Virus record (IMG/VR): IMGVR_UViG_3300025131_000066
Coordinates: 1 to 50,058 of that record
DNA length: 50,058 bases
Reading direction: 5' to 3' (one strand)
DNA from: a virus
Shown here piece by piece: positions 28,201-34,448 of the stretch (within the stretch, counting starts at the first letter, position 1; each line of letters begins with the position of its first letter). Under the pieces are notes generated by a model, which saw nothing but the letters and a program-made list of their open reading frames with translations, had not been told where the DNA came from and searched no databases. Both the position numbers and the translations under genes were made by a program.

Positions 28201-29848
28201 CTTGCTTAGTAGATAAAGTTTGTAATTTTGATAATTCAGCATTTATAGGTGCTGCTTTTGTATTATACAATTCTTGTGATTCTGCTATTAAAGCATTAAT
28301 TTGATTAACTTCTTCTTCCGATTCTACTTTATATCCACTTAATTTATCAAATCCAATTCCATTAGTAATATTCTTTAATCTATCATCTATATCTTTTTGA
28401 GCTAAATCATATTCTTGCATATACTCTTCCAACTCTACACCACCGGTTTTTGTTGAAATATCTTTTTTTATTATTACAGCTTCATCTGTTATTGCTTTAT
28501 TTTCTTTTACTATTTCTTCTTGAGATTCTAATGCAGCTTCTTTAATAACTTCATTAGACTTAGCTTCAACTTTAGCTGCACGATTTTCTTCACCTTGTAA
28601 AAGTTTACTATATTGAGCTCGTTTTTCAGATAACTTTTCTTTATATGCATCAAAATATTTTACTTTTAACTTTCCATTTTCATCAAAAAGATGTGGGTGG
28701 GTTTTTTTAGCCGCTTCTACGAACGGCTCAAGTTCTTCATATGACGCTCTGCCTCCTAAATCTTCACCCATAAAAGGTATATCCCATGGATTTTCATTGA
28801 ACTTTTTGCCTGTATCTTCTAATACACCTCCAACAAATTTTGCCACTGATTCAGGTAGCCAAGGTAAATTCGCTGCTATTGCGCCTTCTGCTACTTTACC
28901 AACCATTGCAGCTTCTACATTACCAATAGTACCTTGTACCATATTAATAAATCGCATTTCGTCATTAATATATTCAGCTTGTTTTTGTATTTTTTTAAAT
29001 TCCTTATAATCTAATCCTTCACTGGCAAATACTGTTGTTTTAAAATTTTCTAAAAGTGGATTTTCATCTGCTTCTTTTTGAATCTCTTCAGCGGTCAATT
29101 CAGATATATTTTTAACCTTACTTGTAGACATGTTTCTAAGCACCTCTTTAAGATCTAAATCTGTGTCACCTAAATATTCTATAACTTCATCTTTCTTATT
29201 TTCTTGTATCCAAGCTTTCATCTCATTTAGACCTTCACTATCTACAGATCCAAAATTACCTACACTAAATTCCTTTTCTTTAATTTTACTTGGATCAGAT
29301 GATACTGTTCTTACAGTTATATAATCACCCATTCCAGATTGCTCAAAAGTAAATCCATATTTACTAAATCTTTCACTAAGAGATTTTTCAAATATTTCTT
29401 CTAATTGAAGAGCTTGATTTCCTGGAAGTAAACGAGGTATTTCTTCCGCTTCTTTATCTAATTGAGCAAAATCAGTTTCTAATTTATCTTCTGGATCATC
29501 AATAAGAAATTTATCAACATCAACTTCTTCTACTTCTTCTACTTCTTCTTCTTTTACAACTTCTTTTCCTCCTTTTAATGTTAAATCATTAGCAGCTAGT
29601 AAATCATCCAAAGAAACATTGTTATCTTCAGCAGTACTTGTTAATTCCTCAACTGACCATTCTTCTCCCTTTGAATTAATGTATAATTCTTCAGTTTCTA
29701 TATCTTCAGCTTCTTTTAGTATTAAATCATTTGCTTCAATAAGCGCTTCTAATGTAACATTATTAGCTTCAGCTTCGCTTAATAGTTCACTCTCCAACCA
29801 TTCTTCCCCGTTACTAGTTATATATATACTTTCTTCTAATACAGCCAT
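19286..29848 (-). CDS. Giant multidomain polyvalent virion protein B3 with zincin and HAD/kinase
   Basis: A 3520-residue paralogue of A3. Segments in order: two tandem 42-residue N-terminal repeats (about 6-90); acidic linker; coiled coils; Gly/Ala-rich hydrophobic region (about 670-850) likely to interact with membranes; zincin HETLH at 1132-1136 with possible third ligand Glu1203; EHTLP with His1949; HAD motif I at 2156-2160, nested P-loop kinase (Walker A from 2190), HAD motif II Thr2432 and DDH near 2488; a GNAT-like insert (about 2520-2665) absent from A3; the shared C-terminal block with NTPMQY near 3130; then a Lys/Glu-rich tail with a second pair of tandem repeats. The spacing from the EH motif to the HAD motif is nearly that of A3 (207 versus 216 residues). 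It follows B2 in the late operon. A role as injected cargo with protease and end-healing or nucleotide activities is inferred. Confidence 0.85.
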   Translation of the reverse strand: MAVLEESIYITSNGEEWLESELLSEAEANNVTLEALIEANDLILKEAEDIETEELYINSKGEEWSVEELTSTAEDNNVSLDDLLAANDLTLKGGKEVVKEEEVEEVEEVDVDKFLIDDPEDKLETDFAQLDKEAEEIPRLLPGNQALQLEEIFEKSLSERFSKYGFTFEQSGMGDYITVRTVSSDPSKIKEKEFSVGNFGSVDSEGLNEMKAWIQENKKDEVIEYLGDTDLDLKEVLRNMSTSKVKNISELTAEEIQKEADENPLLENFKTTVFASEGLDYKEFKKIQKQAEYINDEMRFINMVQGTIGNVEAAMVGKVAEGAIAANLPWLPESVAKFVGGVLEDTGKKFNENPWDIPFMGEDLGGRASYEELEPFVEAAKKTHPHLFDENGKLKVKYFDAYKEKLSEKRAQYSKLLQGEENRAAKVEAKSNEVIKEAALESQEEIVKENKAITDEAVIIKKDISTKTGGVELEEYMQEYDLAQKDIDDRLKNITNGIGFDKLSGYKVESEEEVNQINALIAESQELYNTKAAPINAELSKLQTLSTKQAYLNEKANNLSLIMNFGDVERVRGEYVEGAVYGLLNDAKKGWSQGVVNEEFVKIAFGINDMSDPEELARVSKKIALENAYSQGILSTRVYEKYINAKTVGEQMELLKQNPIEIFSTLWLSSMTQFASTGRKTLIPTVVGSGAVGAGIGATGAGVGAIPGFIKGAQMGMNIWSATTGYAMEAGGAYSTVMNREGVDMTNADEIAEVLSGKTQKSKDMLQEAFTLGIYRGVPIGLMNVVSGKVAGGFVNPLASPLRQVATHIAAKTVIDPVFEGLGELSAQVVSGEGIQMTEVVNEMIGGQFGNHSSIAVKVINKALFDNAQKTAIGLTDLNTMVKENHSVNRVTKFVNQLVKENKKDPNKGITQEEGNKIIENAIINNAVNNKIKNSTGVTGRIKNKIFGNDKIKQRLANLLSEQKLIDDGVIRDKNFGIEIANEIDAILTKGSLPKSPITLTSDYKKTIGQEMNAVNKVLESLGIDNLQSINIDNIEELENHPEAKKILTKMMEDENKDIIKRSKAEGISVEAAPTYENVESYAADLMGGATHAITSKDLGKQFTLYSGKNIMEQMVEDRNNKNLTGQKGFRHETLHFILDNVLEEGQVAEIARSLETYMEAESLKDTGGAISSGTWANIKQRLASYRKDVESGAYTEADYNQEVFTTISDAINDNDLKYERQNRPFWQKIADMLSDFFKYKLGLSKEEINAELLNTPEGAFEFLKNYNKSFLGGPQKYKVKKPKAKAKVKDKKTTRKSKAKYSKTELKEIFDEITGPAENLKFNTKEEFSGKKAPDFEKTGKYIIDPAPEFWDGLMEIEQANTLDGSIGKTVSSAYLDMNPKFIGDVKRKISDKYQSEYDASKNSLFGWLLGKKAIVNFAAGDIQNINKKKPKTTPIERKVGGEDSKVTVGERLVSQEMSPEDATDVALMKARLKKIKPQTSKIAKKLGLTTAQENLVKRDIINYLRSPKRASMDNPKKFFKGFVDHMSATTAARIYDIMPNKKGMKTFVGKFAEDLIALNKVDPAVMRRSNWDIFYEMEIEQMNPTQTQKAIDEGRIPESTSLTAGNTLWKTLNPTPAQVTDYLMNIRQDVLKRKLPKFFAEVLGKNEFNEIVDNPVQPVYTPEGKIKKEETIDLSESITEKESKIGKPKVKDIIARPGGVKFSKSANAKVKLNEFIKEQNFSGEILPGDFANENNNWNEIIDKALEKSGIERIDMRTPEGRKRFLKFAVDSGLINKLPKSFWRSLQGTSENIILNKADKILLKKIKAEGFEVYSEESLRGYKGNLPFRNVVEADAWINNVEKEGGEFAKESEIFNDMLKKENPLSKKLPLEKALNDPAFIKRQENSIKGLEKVFEMFEEIMKTPEGIAFVGATLSSISYTQNHFIRKAAPWKFYEKGYAFGNYTQEHTLPASIVGKYLFGQAFAGTVNKNFDNIKNNYFQGALLNKSDDKLVGIKPNGEKFDYKEQTPEGWKITDNIWARYFNENVATNNGGINPNNIILAGNISIADVFNVDVKGVKISPDIIEFQGEVINKQETTNFSKSDSKKLIDSTLPMLVEKTKATHKNEIVVKESKVTKFSKSSTNAETIRELGILDKALEIARDPNAPVKKIRVFDFDDTLAKTKSNVIYNKPNTTGKPSSDLKAIVMAGGPGSGKSTVIKKLGLQNQGYKVVNQDISLEWAKKLVGLDAKEAGYDAVQRSVRGELGALAIKIADKKLNQYTSEGKGVILDGTGASIKATEAKVKALKDKGYEVSMIYVETSKETALERNRNRKERSLKDKIVETAWNSVNANKQAYKSKFGESFFEVDANESIKKLPSEIINKVNSKLNETIRGKISPAEFASKGTQMEADGVTWDFSEFNKVVDGEKGPLFEVAKKIQAARGTEDVFVLTARTQEAAGPISEFLSSLGLNIPINNITGLGDSSPLAKSGWIVDKAAEGYNDFYFADDHGANVEAVQDALDALPVKGKTQQAKVKFSMNTKRDLKWRKHDFRFISNFEVEGKTYTIDLARHVDSKDYTLSFGLDRKDKDGFLKKDHFVTGTGNAAEVLSIISNGVVDFVKKNKVNSINFTSFEGSRTRLYTTLTKLWANKLGWKHEIESDSKQAASFVISKTKTSFATHVPPVSKLKFSKGPVKKVLDVIDVKGKVQQAKIKFSKSIDQKFNEIIEDKTNIKAFKEFSPAQAKLRGKSKGRFKFFVPPSAEDFVGLLYRVLGKGKKGDAQMAWFKEHLLDPYARAMADITRDRVQMMGDFKALKKTLKNIPKNLRKEAFDGYTYENVARIYAWNKQGSNIPGLSKTDLAKVEAFVAKNPEIQVFADQLIDITKGGGYSIPTDSWLSGTITTDLISVLNDNKRKTHLKQWQDNIDLIFSDKNLNKLEAAFGSNYREALENMITRMKSGNNKTTRGSDRLANRFLDYVNNSVGTVMFFNMRSAVLQLISSVNFINWGDNNIIAAGKAFANQKQYWKDFMHLMNSDFLVDRRNGLKINVSESEIADAAATSKNKAKGVIAYILKKGFLPTQFADSFAIASGGASFYRNKVNRYKKEGMSQKEAEAKAFNDFREIAEESQQSSRPDRISQQQASGLGRIVLAFANTPMQYTRLIKKASLDLMNGRGDWKSNVSKIVYYAAIQNVIFNALQQAIFAMAWGDDDEELDEAKKEKMYSIANGMLDSILRGTGIAGGILSVVKNLSLEVWDRSGRKRPEYADAAYRELDVSPPIDIKVSKLRQAANNYEYNKDLIESKGFAIDNPAWLSLGYVLSSTLNVPLDRLILKMNNVKFALDSDEETWKRVAAILGWPEWQLRSAKEQEDYKQLRKQEKKDHKNLQKWEVIDGDEIKALKKDQQVNILTEIGLSKEEIKDLKYEEDRVNRILEEYEKDEKKVTKILEKNRNITSAAIKEEEKVKKKEEKKKEEEKKKEEKKERKKILKEDRTTTQARLYKLRKADQVDTLISLGLSDAQIKALRYEEDRVREIERLYKEKNK
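21768..21833 (-). repeat. Right-hand direct repeat flanking the GNAT-like insert (coding sense)
   Basis: Encodes VLDVIDVKGKVQQAKIKFS. It is the second copy of a segment also present at 22295-22366 and resembles the single copy in A3 (VLDVIDVKGKVQQAKVSLS) more closely than the first B3 copy does. Confidence 0.75.
22295..22366 (-). repeat. Left-hand direct repeat flanking the GNAT-like insert (coding sense)
   Basis: Encodes ALDALPVKGKTQQAKVKFS, the diverged first copy of the 21768-21833 segment. Between the copies lie about 460 bases that have no counterpart in A3. Confidence 0.75.
22309..23407 (-). repeat. HAD-kinase segment, near-identical inverted copy of 9774-10872
   Basis: This is the partner of the A3 segment in inverted orientation, with no indel between the shared HAD motifs and most differences at third codon positions in the stretches examined. 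Confidence 0.85.
29523..29552 (-). repeat. Short low-complexity tandem repeat in B3
   Basis: Nine-base units encode V-E-E repeated three times in the acidic N-terminal linker of the giant protein. Confidence 0.7.
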
Positions 29849-29878
29849 TATTTTAATTTCTTAGATTTAACTTTCATT

Positions 29879-31357
29879 TTACCACCACTCTTTCATTAGA
29901 AATGCCATAATTGGATAACCAACAGCCATATCAATTTGATGTAAAGCTTTTCCTCCGGTTCCTTCGTAAACTTTTGTTGTCCAATCCTTGTCTTTAGAAT
30001 TTTTTAATTTATCTAATTCTGCTTTCTTTTCTTTTGTAAGTTTTGAAATTTCTTCTTTTCCTAGATTTACTATTTGATCTTTAGTCATGTTTTTGGTTTT
30101 CTTGACTATTTTATCTTGATCTTCTTTCGTAAAGTAATTTCCTGTAGTGGTTGGTTTATTAGCTGGTTGTCTATCCTTATAGCTGGGTTTATCTCTTGTA
30201 TCAATGCCAGTTGAGCCCGTAGGAAGAACATCTGTATCCTTACCTTTTGGTATATTAAGCTTTGTGCGAGTGTCGTCTGATGCTTTTACTTTACCACCTT
30301 TAGTTGAAGATGCTTTACCTTTTTTCTGCTTATGACTATAGCTACTATCCCATGTATTGTCAAATATTTGTGCCAAGTAATCATCATCTGTATATTGTCT
30401 AGATACGTCTTCAGATGGGTAAAGAGAAGCCCATTTACTTACCCCACCGTCGGCTAAGAAACTATCCATGTAATTTCTACCAAGCTCATCGTTTAACAAA
30501 TAATCTCTTGCTAAATCTCTATCTAATTGACCATTTACTAATAAAGCTTCATTTTCTTCCAACTTTCCAAACATATCTTCCACTTCTTTATAATCCTCTT
30601 GATCAAACTGTTCATTAGTTATAAAATATTTTCCATCAGGACTTTCTGCGTGATTAGTTGCCCACGCTGTTAAATCTGTAGAACTTTGAGCGTCAAACTT
30701 ACCATCAGTAATAGTACCTAAAGACATTCTAGTATTTCCACCTGGATCTATAGTTATATATAAATTATCTAAATTATCATCTGTCATAGCATCTAACATA
30801 GCTATTATTTCTGGATTTCTCTGCATCTCTGGGTCTTCTAATAAAGTACCAACTGAATTAGCTCCGCCTTCGATTCCAGCTTGTTTTGCTTTTTGATATT
30901 CTACACGTGCAGCTTCCCAATTAGCAATATCTGTAGTAAATTTATCTACTTTTTGGATATAAGAATTAGTAAGTTCAGTTATCTCTGATTCATCACCTCC
31001 TTCAGCTTGTATTTGAGATATTTGATTATTTAACTCTGTGCCCCAAGTGTTAAATATACCATTTATTTGATCATCAAATTTAACACCTTCTTCAGCTCCT
31101 CCTTCTTTAGTTCTACCGTATACTCCTTCTCTAAACTTATCTGTTGTTTTTTTAGCGGCCATATATGCTGCATCAGATCTTCCTTTGTTAACTCTTTTAG
31201 ATTTATCTATAACCTTTTTATAAGCAGCTTTTTCTTTTTGCTTTTGTGCTGTAAAAGTATCTAATCTATTAGTAACATCTCCCATCCATTTAGCAATTCC
31301 TTGAGAAATGATAGCGTATCTATTATCTATAACTTGTTGTGGATTTCTATAACTCAT
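29879..31357 (-). CDS. Virion-associated protein B2 (paralogue of A2)
   Basis: A 492-residue protein. The N-terminus (SYRNPQQVIDNRYAIISQG) corresponds to that of the 666-residue A2, followed by a basic coiled coil (about 40-80) and an acidic, Asp/Glu/Thr-rich middle. A Lys/Thr/Gly-rich linker (about 345-400) precedes a helical region and a short hydrophobic C-terminus (GYPIMAFLMKEWW) that could insert into a membrane or pack against the giant protein. It lies between B1 and B3, with 30 bases to B3. Position and paralogy suggest an internal or ejection protein. No enzyme motif is visible. Confidence 0.75.
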   Translation of the reverse strand: MSYRNPQQVIDNRYAIISQGIAKWMGDVTNRLDTFTAQKQKEKAAYKKVIDKSKRVNKGRSDAAYMAAKKTTDKFREGVYGRTKEGGAEEGVKFDDQINGIFNTWGTELNNQISQIQAEGGDESEITELTNSYIQKVDKFTTDIANWEAARVEYQKAKQAGIEGGANSVGTLLEDPEMQRNPEIIAMLDAMTDDNLDNLYITIDPGGNTRMSLGTITDGKFDAQSSTDLTAWATNHAESPDGKYFITNEQFDQEDYKEVEDMFGKLEENEALLVNGQLDRDLARDYLLNDELGRNYMDSFLADGGVSKWASLYPSEDVSRQYTDDDYLAQIFDNTWDSSYSHKQKKGKASSTKGGKVKASDDTRTKLNIPKGKDTDVLPTGSTGIDTRDKPSYKDRQPANKPTTTGNYFTKEDQDKIVKKTKNMTKDQIVNLGKEEISKLTKEKKAELDKLKNSKDKDWTTKVYEGTGGKALHQIDMAVGYPIMAFLMKEWW

Positions 31358-31373
31358 ATTTTTATTTATTTAT

Positions 31374-31463
31374 CTAATTAAATTGGGCCATTAATGCGGC
31401 CGCATCTGATACTGACCCTGTGAAATCTGAAGGATTTTTAGGAGTCTGACCTCCTACCCCTTT
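31374..31463 (-). other. Candidate -1 ribosomal frameshift site and extension of B1
   Basis: The heptamer A_AAG_GGG (31457-31463, minus strand) matches the X_XXY_YYZ form in the B1 reading frame and directly precedes the TAG. A -1 shift gives 27 added residues (VGGQTPKNPSDF...ALMAQFN) ending at a TAG at 31374-31376, 16 bases before B2. In the -1 frame a TGA at 31467-31469 closes the other side, so the usable overlap is only about 14 bases and contains the heptamer. A 6-bp hairpin (TAGGAG/CTCCTA) begins right after it, closer than in typical sites. Confidence 0.5.
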
Positions 31464-32194
31464 ACCTCAGCATGCCCGGCTATTCCAGAACTTACCGAAC
31501 TAGTGGCACTAGTTACACCACTCATCATAGCTTGTGTAGCTTGTGCTCCATATGCAGCGGCTTGTGCTTGAGCATTTTGTTGCTGTCCAGATAATCTATC
31601 CAATTGTACCTTATCTCTACTTTCTTGTCTGCCCCAAGCTCCAGTTTCTTCTGCTATTGCAGCTTGTTCTAAATTCATTTTTTGTTGGGCTGCACTTGCT
31701 TCACCTTCAGCTTTAAGTTTTTGATTTTGTACTTCTTGATTTTCTAATGATGCTCCAACTTGAGCTTTAGATGCAGCAGCCATTCTAGCTAATGCGGTTG
31801 CTCCTCCAGCTCCACTACCACTCTGATTTATTTGATCTAGTGTATTAGCTAACGCTTGATCTGTTTGCTCTATTTTTAAGTCTGAAGCTTTATTAGCTAC
31901 AGCTAAATTAGCATAAGGATTAAACACTTGATCTTTCATTGCTCTAATCTTTCCAGATTGATCAATAACTGGTTGTCTGTTTTTTTCTAAAGCTTCTAGT
32001 TTCTTTTTAGCAGCGCGCTCTTTAGCTAGTTGTTTTTTTTCTTTATTTTTAGCTTCAATAGCTGTATATGCTGCTGATCCAAGAGCTATTACTCCACTAA
32101 CTATACCTGTTACTAATCCAGTGGCTAGTTTTGGTCCATGTGGTTCTATTAGTTCTGCAAGTGGACTATGCATTATTTCAATTATATCTATCAT
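31454..32194 (-). CDS. Small membrane-anchored virion-associated protein B1
   Basis: A 246-residue protein with a probable transmembrane helix at about 24-45 (LATGLVTGIVSGVIALGSAA) followed by a basic helix, the NPYANLAVANKA block shared with A1, a GAGGATALA turn and a Q/A-rich helical half. The start ATG overlaps the stop of the upstream cupin gene as ATGA, indicating translational coupling. In the zero frame it ends at a TAG (31454-31456). The -1 frame stays open for 27 further codons to 31374, and a slippery heptamer lies directly before the TAG, so a longer product ending ALMAQFN may be made. By analogy with small ejection proteins of podoviruses it may help form a channel across the cell envelope. 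That is inferred. Confidence 0.75.
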   Translation of the reverse strand: MIDIIEIMHSPLAELIEPHGPKLATGLVTGIVSGVIALGSAAYTAIEAKNKEKKQLAKERAAKKKLEALEKNRQPVIDQSGKIRAMKDQVFNPYANLAVANKASDLKIEQTDQALANTLDQINQSGSGAGGATALARMAAASKAQVGASLENQEVQNQKLKAEGEASAAQQKMNLEQAAIAEETGAWGRQESRDKVQLDRLSGQQQNAQAQAAAYGAQATQAMMSGVTSATSSVSSGIAGHAEVKG

Positions 32195-32664
32195 AATTCT
32201 TTATTATTAATATATTCTTCATATTCTTCTAAAGTCAAAGAACATATATATGACTCTATTTCTTCTAAGTCTCTAGTATTTGTTGGATTTTTATGAACAT
32301 TTATAAATACAGAATCTTCGTGAGCTTGTATAACTCTTCGCGCTCCAGGTAACGATTTAACATAACAAGGAGCAATATAATCTTGTACTCCATACTTGTC
32401 TGCTATAGTGATACTACCTTCTAAAAGAAAACAAAAGTGCTCATGTTTCCATATAGCTCCAATAACCATAGCATCAGCATGTATGTCCATTCTACGCATA
32501 TATATACTATCTGTAAATTCATGAGTTATTTTAGCAAACTCTGCATCTGTAACAAGATGTTTACCATCTCCTACAATATCTTTACCATCAGCCATACTAA
32601 GTAAACCGTTACATAATTCTGTTATTTTCTTTTGTCTATCTATTACTAAAGCTGTTTCTTCCAT
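32191..32664 (-). CDS. Cupin-fold phage protein
   Basis: A 157-residue protein with a single-domain cupin-like beta-barrel pattern: MDIHADAMVIGAIWKHEHFC, then LLEGSITI, a proline/glycine turn (APCYVKSLPGARRVI), and a second histidine motif (VFINVHKNP). The several histidines and acids could bind a metal. The family resembles small cupin-like proteins found near tail and internal-protein genes in marine podovirus-type phages. Whether it is a virion component or an enzyme cannot be told. It starts 10 bases after the 579-residue tail gene, and its stop overlaps the start of B1 as ATGA. The C-terminal 25 residues are acidic and helical. Confidence 0.6.
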   Translation of the reverse strand: MEETALVIDRQKKITELCNGLLSMADGKDIVGDGKHLVTDAEFAKITHEFTDSIYMRRMDIHADAMVIGAIWKHEHFCFLLEGSITIADKYGVQDYIAPCYVKSLPGARRVIQAHEDSVFINVHKNPTNTRDLEEIESYICSLTLEEYEEYINNKEL

Positions 32665-32674
32665 TATATTTAAT

Positions 32675-34414
32675 TTAATAAGATGACATTACGTAGTTAG
32701 ATGATACTGAGAATAATTCTTTAGCACCACCAACATCTGTTGTATCATCAATTTTGAATTTAACTGTAGTAAAATATCCTTTAACTCCACTCATACTTGT
32801 ACCAGATATTACTTCACCAGGTCTAACTGCGCTATTATTAACAATATTAGCTACATATCTATTTTCTTTCCTATTAAACCCTGCGTGCTTACTAATACCA
32901 TCCCAATCTGTATAAATTCCTTCCTCGTAACTTAAGATTGGATCAGCGTTGTCTTGGTATGAAACCTGTGAGCCTATGGTTGTATACTTTTGAGAACTGG
33001 ATGTTATTGATTCTACCTCCCAACCATTATCACCCTCGTAAGCTATAGTATTAAAATTCTTTTTGACAGATGGACTAGGATTAAATATAAATTCAATATT
33101 AGACTCTCCGGGTATTGTTTCACCATAAAACTTACCGTGATGATTAGCACCTATAGCTGCATAATGCTCATATATTTTATTATCAATAAAACTATAAAAC
33201 TTATTTTTTAAACTACCTAAAAATATAGGTTGATAACTATAAAAACTTGTCCACCCCTGTATGTTTTCATCAAAACTTAAAGTCTTGAAAGTTTCTTCTC
33301 TTTCCTTTTTATCTTCAATTAATTCTGAAACTGATCTTGGAGACGTTTGTAAAGATGTAGTATAATTTCTCCCATGAATATCCCATCCACTATATATCTT
33401 ATCTCTTTTATATGTTATAAAATTAAATCCAGTAATGTTTCCTAAAGTAGCATCAACCACATAATCTGGTTCTATAGAAACTGAAGTTGCACTAACTATA
33501 TTTGTTACTGTAGATCCAGTAGCATGAACACCAGTGTCATATACGGCTTCTATTTGAGAACCTACATCAATACCGCTAGTATCTGATATAATTAAAGTGG
33601 AATAAGTTCCTACTGGTATTGAAGAAGTTGGTTTAATTTTTCTAGCTCTTAAGTTATCAGAGATGGTTGCTAGTTTGTCTCTAAAATAATCTCTCATACC
33701 ATAAGATGATATTTCTGTTATACCGTCTCTAGACAGCCTTAAAACAGCAGATCGATCCTTATCTACAAAGTATTTTCTATACCCAAACATTCCAAAGGAT
33801 TCTGGATTTCTACTAATTCCATATTCTCCTAAATAAGGCACTAATTGCCCTATAACACTAGATATTCCAGCAGCTTCTTGAGCACCTTGTTCTCCAGAAT
33901 ATATAGTATTTTTATTTATTAAGGCTTTATGAACTTTGTTTTCTTGAAATACTATTAAATTAGTATCTTCTGCAAAAAGTTTTTGGATACTACCATGAAC
34001 AGGATCAGCATCTTTAATTATATTTTCACTTATAGAAAATACATTAGTATTATTTATACCGGTTCTATCGTTAATTACTCCAGAAAATATTAAACTATTA
34101 GTTCTATCTGTTTTTTTAGGATTTTTATCAACTGCATAAGCCCTAACCCCAAGCTCCATAATAGCATTATTGAAACCACCTTTAATTCTAGATTCTTCTA
34201 AATACCAATTAACATATTCTTCTAAACTAGGATCTCCACCACCCCATGGAAAGGCTGGATAATTTACTATGTCGCCAGTATCTGTTATAACTGTAGGGGT
34301 CCATGGTAAACCAGGCCAACCCCCTTCTTGACTTGGAGTTGTTGTTGTTGATTTTTCTACAATCTTCCTTAAAACAAAAGAGTTAAAATATTTTACTTCT
34401 ATACGTGCGCCCAT
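32675..34414 (-). CDS. Tail/muzzle-region structural protein, crAss-like
   Basis: A 579-residue beta-rich protein. Segments such as FSGVINDRTGINNTNVFS, GSIQKLFAEDTNLIVFQ and VLRLSRDGITEISSYGM match my memory of a protein family that follows the large stabilisation protein in crAss-like phages. The N-terminal 90 residues contain a Pro/Trp/Gly-rich stretch. The NxDxxxxVFQENKVHKAL segment and RDGI repeat units suggest beta-propeller-like blades, but this is uncertain. No signal peptide or enzyme motif is seen. It lies 34 bases downstream of the 1467-residue tail gene in the same late operon. The likely role is a component of the short-tail assembly. Confidence 0.6.
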   Translation of the reverse strand: MGARIEVKYFNSFVLRKIVEKSTTTTPSQEGGWPGLPWTPTVITDTGDIVNYPAFPWGGGDPSLEEYVNWYLEESRIKGGFNNAIMELGVRAYAVDKNPKKTDRTNSLIFSGVINDRTGINNTNVFSISENIIKDADPVHGSIQKLFAEDTNLIVFQENKVHKALINKNTIYSGEQGAQEAAGISSVIGQLVPYLGEYGISRNPESFGMFGYRKYFVDKDRSAVLRLSRDGITEISSYGMRDYFRDKLATISDNLRARKIKPTSSIPVGTYSTLIISDTSGIDVGSQIEAVYDTGVHATGSTVTNIVSATSVSIEPDYVVDATLGNITGFNFITYKRDKIYSGWDIHGRNYTTSLQTSPRSVSELIEDKKEREETFKTLSFDENIQGWTSFYSYQPIFLGSLKNKFYSFIDNKIYEHYAAIGANHHGKFYGETIPGESNIEFIFNPSPSVKKNFNTIAYEGDNGWEVESITSSSQKYTTIGSQVSYQDNADPILSYEEGIYTDWDGISKHAGFNRKENRYVANIVNNSAVRPGEVISGTSMSGVKGYFTTVKFKIDDTTDVGGAKELFSVSSNYVMSSY

Positions 34415-34448
34415 AACTAATATTATTACTTATTTAATGATTGTTTTA

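Noticed and set aside
24516-29864. Many plus-strand frames of 60-116 codons opposite giant B3
   Set aside because: They are antisense shadows, Ser/Leu/Phe-rich, with no conserved motif, caused by the Glu/Lys-rich codons of the giant gene.
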